Source of the DNA: an uncultured Pirellula sp.
GTDB lineage: Bacteria; Planctomycetota; Planctomycetia; Pirellulales; Pirellulaceae
Assembly (NCBI GenBank): GCA_903892365.1
Contig: CAITIF010000752.1
Location: 1-7,642 of the forward strand
DNA length: 7,642 nt
Reading direction: 5' to 3'
Part shown: positions 7,465 through 7,642 of the stretch, piece after piece
How positions within the stretch are numbered: position 1 is the first letter of the stretch
Layout of the letters: each line of letters starts with the position of its first letter
Made by a program: the position numbers and the translations under genes
The notes under the pieces: model-generated
Database searches by the model: none
What the model was told of the DNA's origin: nothing
Seen by the model: only the letters and a program-made list of their open reading frames with translations

Positions 7465-7494
7465 TTGATCGGTCTGGCTCAAATTTGCTACAAC
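7465..7494 (+). promoter_or_regulatory. Predicted promoter of the gene starting at 7567
   Basis: TTGATC at 7465-7470 and TACAAC at 7489-7494 each match four of six consensus bases and are separated by 18 bases. Transcription would begin near 7501, just ahead of the hairpin at 7506-7528. It is a weak match found by eye. Confidence 0.25.
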
Positions 7495-7505
7495 CAAGAG
7501 TAGGA

Positions 7506-7528
7506 TTGCCGATTGGACATTTCGGCAA
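7506..7528. repeat. Perfect 7-bp hairpin TTGCCGA-9-TCGGCAA
   Basis: TTGCCGA at 7506-7512 and TCGGCAA at 7522-7528 are exact reverse complements around nine bases. No T-run follows. It lies 128 bases after tdh and 38 bases before the next start codon. It could be an operator, a leader hairpin of the next gene, or a weak transcript end for purA-tdh. Confidence 0.4.
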
Positions 7529-7566
7529 GCGAATAGACTGCGCCGAAGGACACGGAACGTTCAGTA

Positions 7567-7642
7567 ATGATAGATCTCAAGGATGTTAAAACTGCCTCGC
7601 ACTCCGTAGAAGAACGGGTGATTCAATCGATCGAGGATCTGG
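7567..7642 (+). CDS. Unidentified protein (first 25 codons only)
   Basis: An ATG at 7567 opens a frame that stays open to the right edge and encodes MIDLKDVKTA followed by SHSVEERVIQSIEDL. The frame is closed upstream by a TAG at 7534-7536 with no other start between, so this ATG is the natural start. An AAGGA at 7546-7550 lies 16 bases upstream, rather far for a ribosome binding site. The residues look like an amphipathic, charged helix, and the codon use resembles that of the neighbours. The tail ERVIQSIEDL recalls the beginning of DUF2309/DabA-type proteins, where a similar helix precedes a segment like EHLLPAQ, but that is a guess from memory on 10 residues. Function cannot be assigned from this piece. 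Confidence 0.5.
   Translation, partial: MIDLKDVKTASHSVEERVIQSIEDL

Overview
The window looks like an ordinary chromosomal segment of a bacterium, most likely a planctomycete of the Pirellulaceae/Rhodopirellula type. That placement is inference. It rests on the wording of PurA ([11 protein letters not shown] near the N-terminus), almost no Shine-Dalgarno sites, housekeeping genes scattered rather than in classical operons, and a Gly/Tyr/Gln-rich N-terminus on a hypothetical protein. No mobile element, CRISPR array, tRNA or rRNA was found.

Layout. The left half (1-3841) is transcribed leftwards. A methionine aminopeptidase gene (map, 3044-3841) is followed after 15 bases by a large fused flavin/iron-sulfur dehydrogenase of the D-lactate/D-2-hydroxy-acid dehydrogenase type (242-3028). 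Then come 98 non-coding bases and the 5' part of an unrecognised low-complexity protein that runs off the left edge (1-143). The right half (4258-7642) is transcribed rightwards: uracil phosphoribosyltransferase (upp, 4258-4887), adenylosuccinate synthase (purA, 5026-6315, GTG start) and L-threonine 3-dehydrogenase (tdh, 6352-7377). The first 25 codons of an unidentified gene (7567-7642) run off the right edge. The two halves diverge from a 416-base non-coding region (3842-4257) that holds a predicted map promoter, a predicted upp promoter, an 18-base hairpin and a terminator-like hairpin in the putative upp leader.

How the genes relate. upp and purA both belong to nucleotide metabolism (uracil salvage and the first committed step to AMP) and share a strand, but 138 bases separate them. 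tdh follows purA by 36 bases and could be co-transcribed, although its usual partner kbl is absent from the window. map and the oxidoreductase are probably one transcript with no evident functional link. All five complete genes carry their family's key residues and none looks broken. I did not find a convincing new system. The points most worth checking are regulatory (the upp leader and the hairpin before the last gene) and the two truncated genes at the edges.
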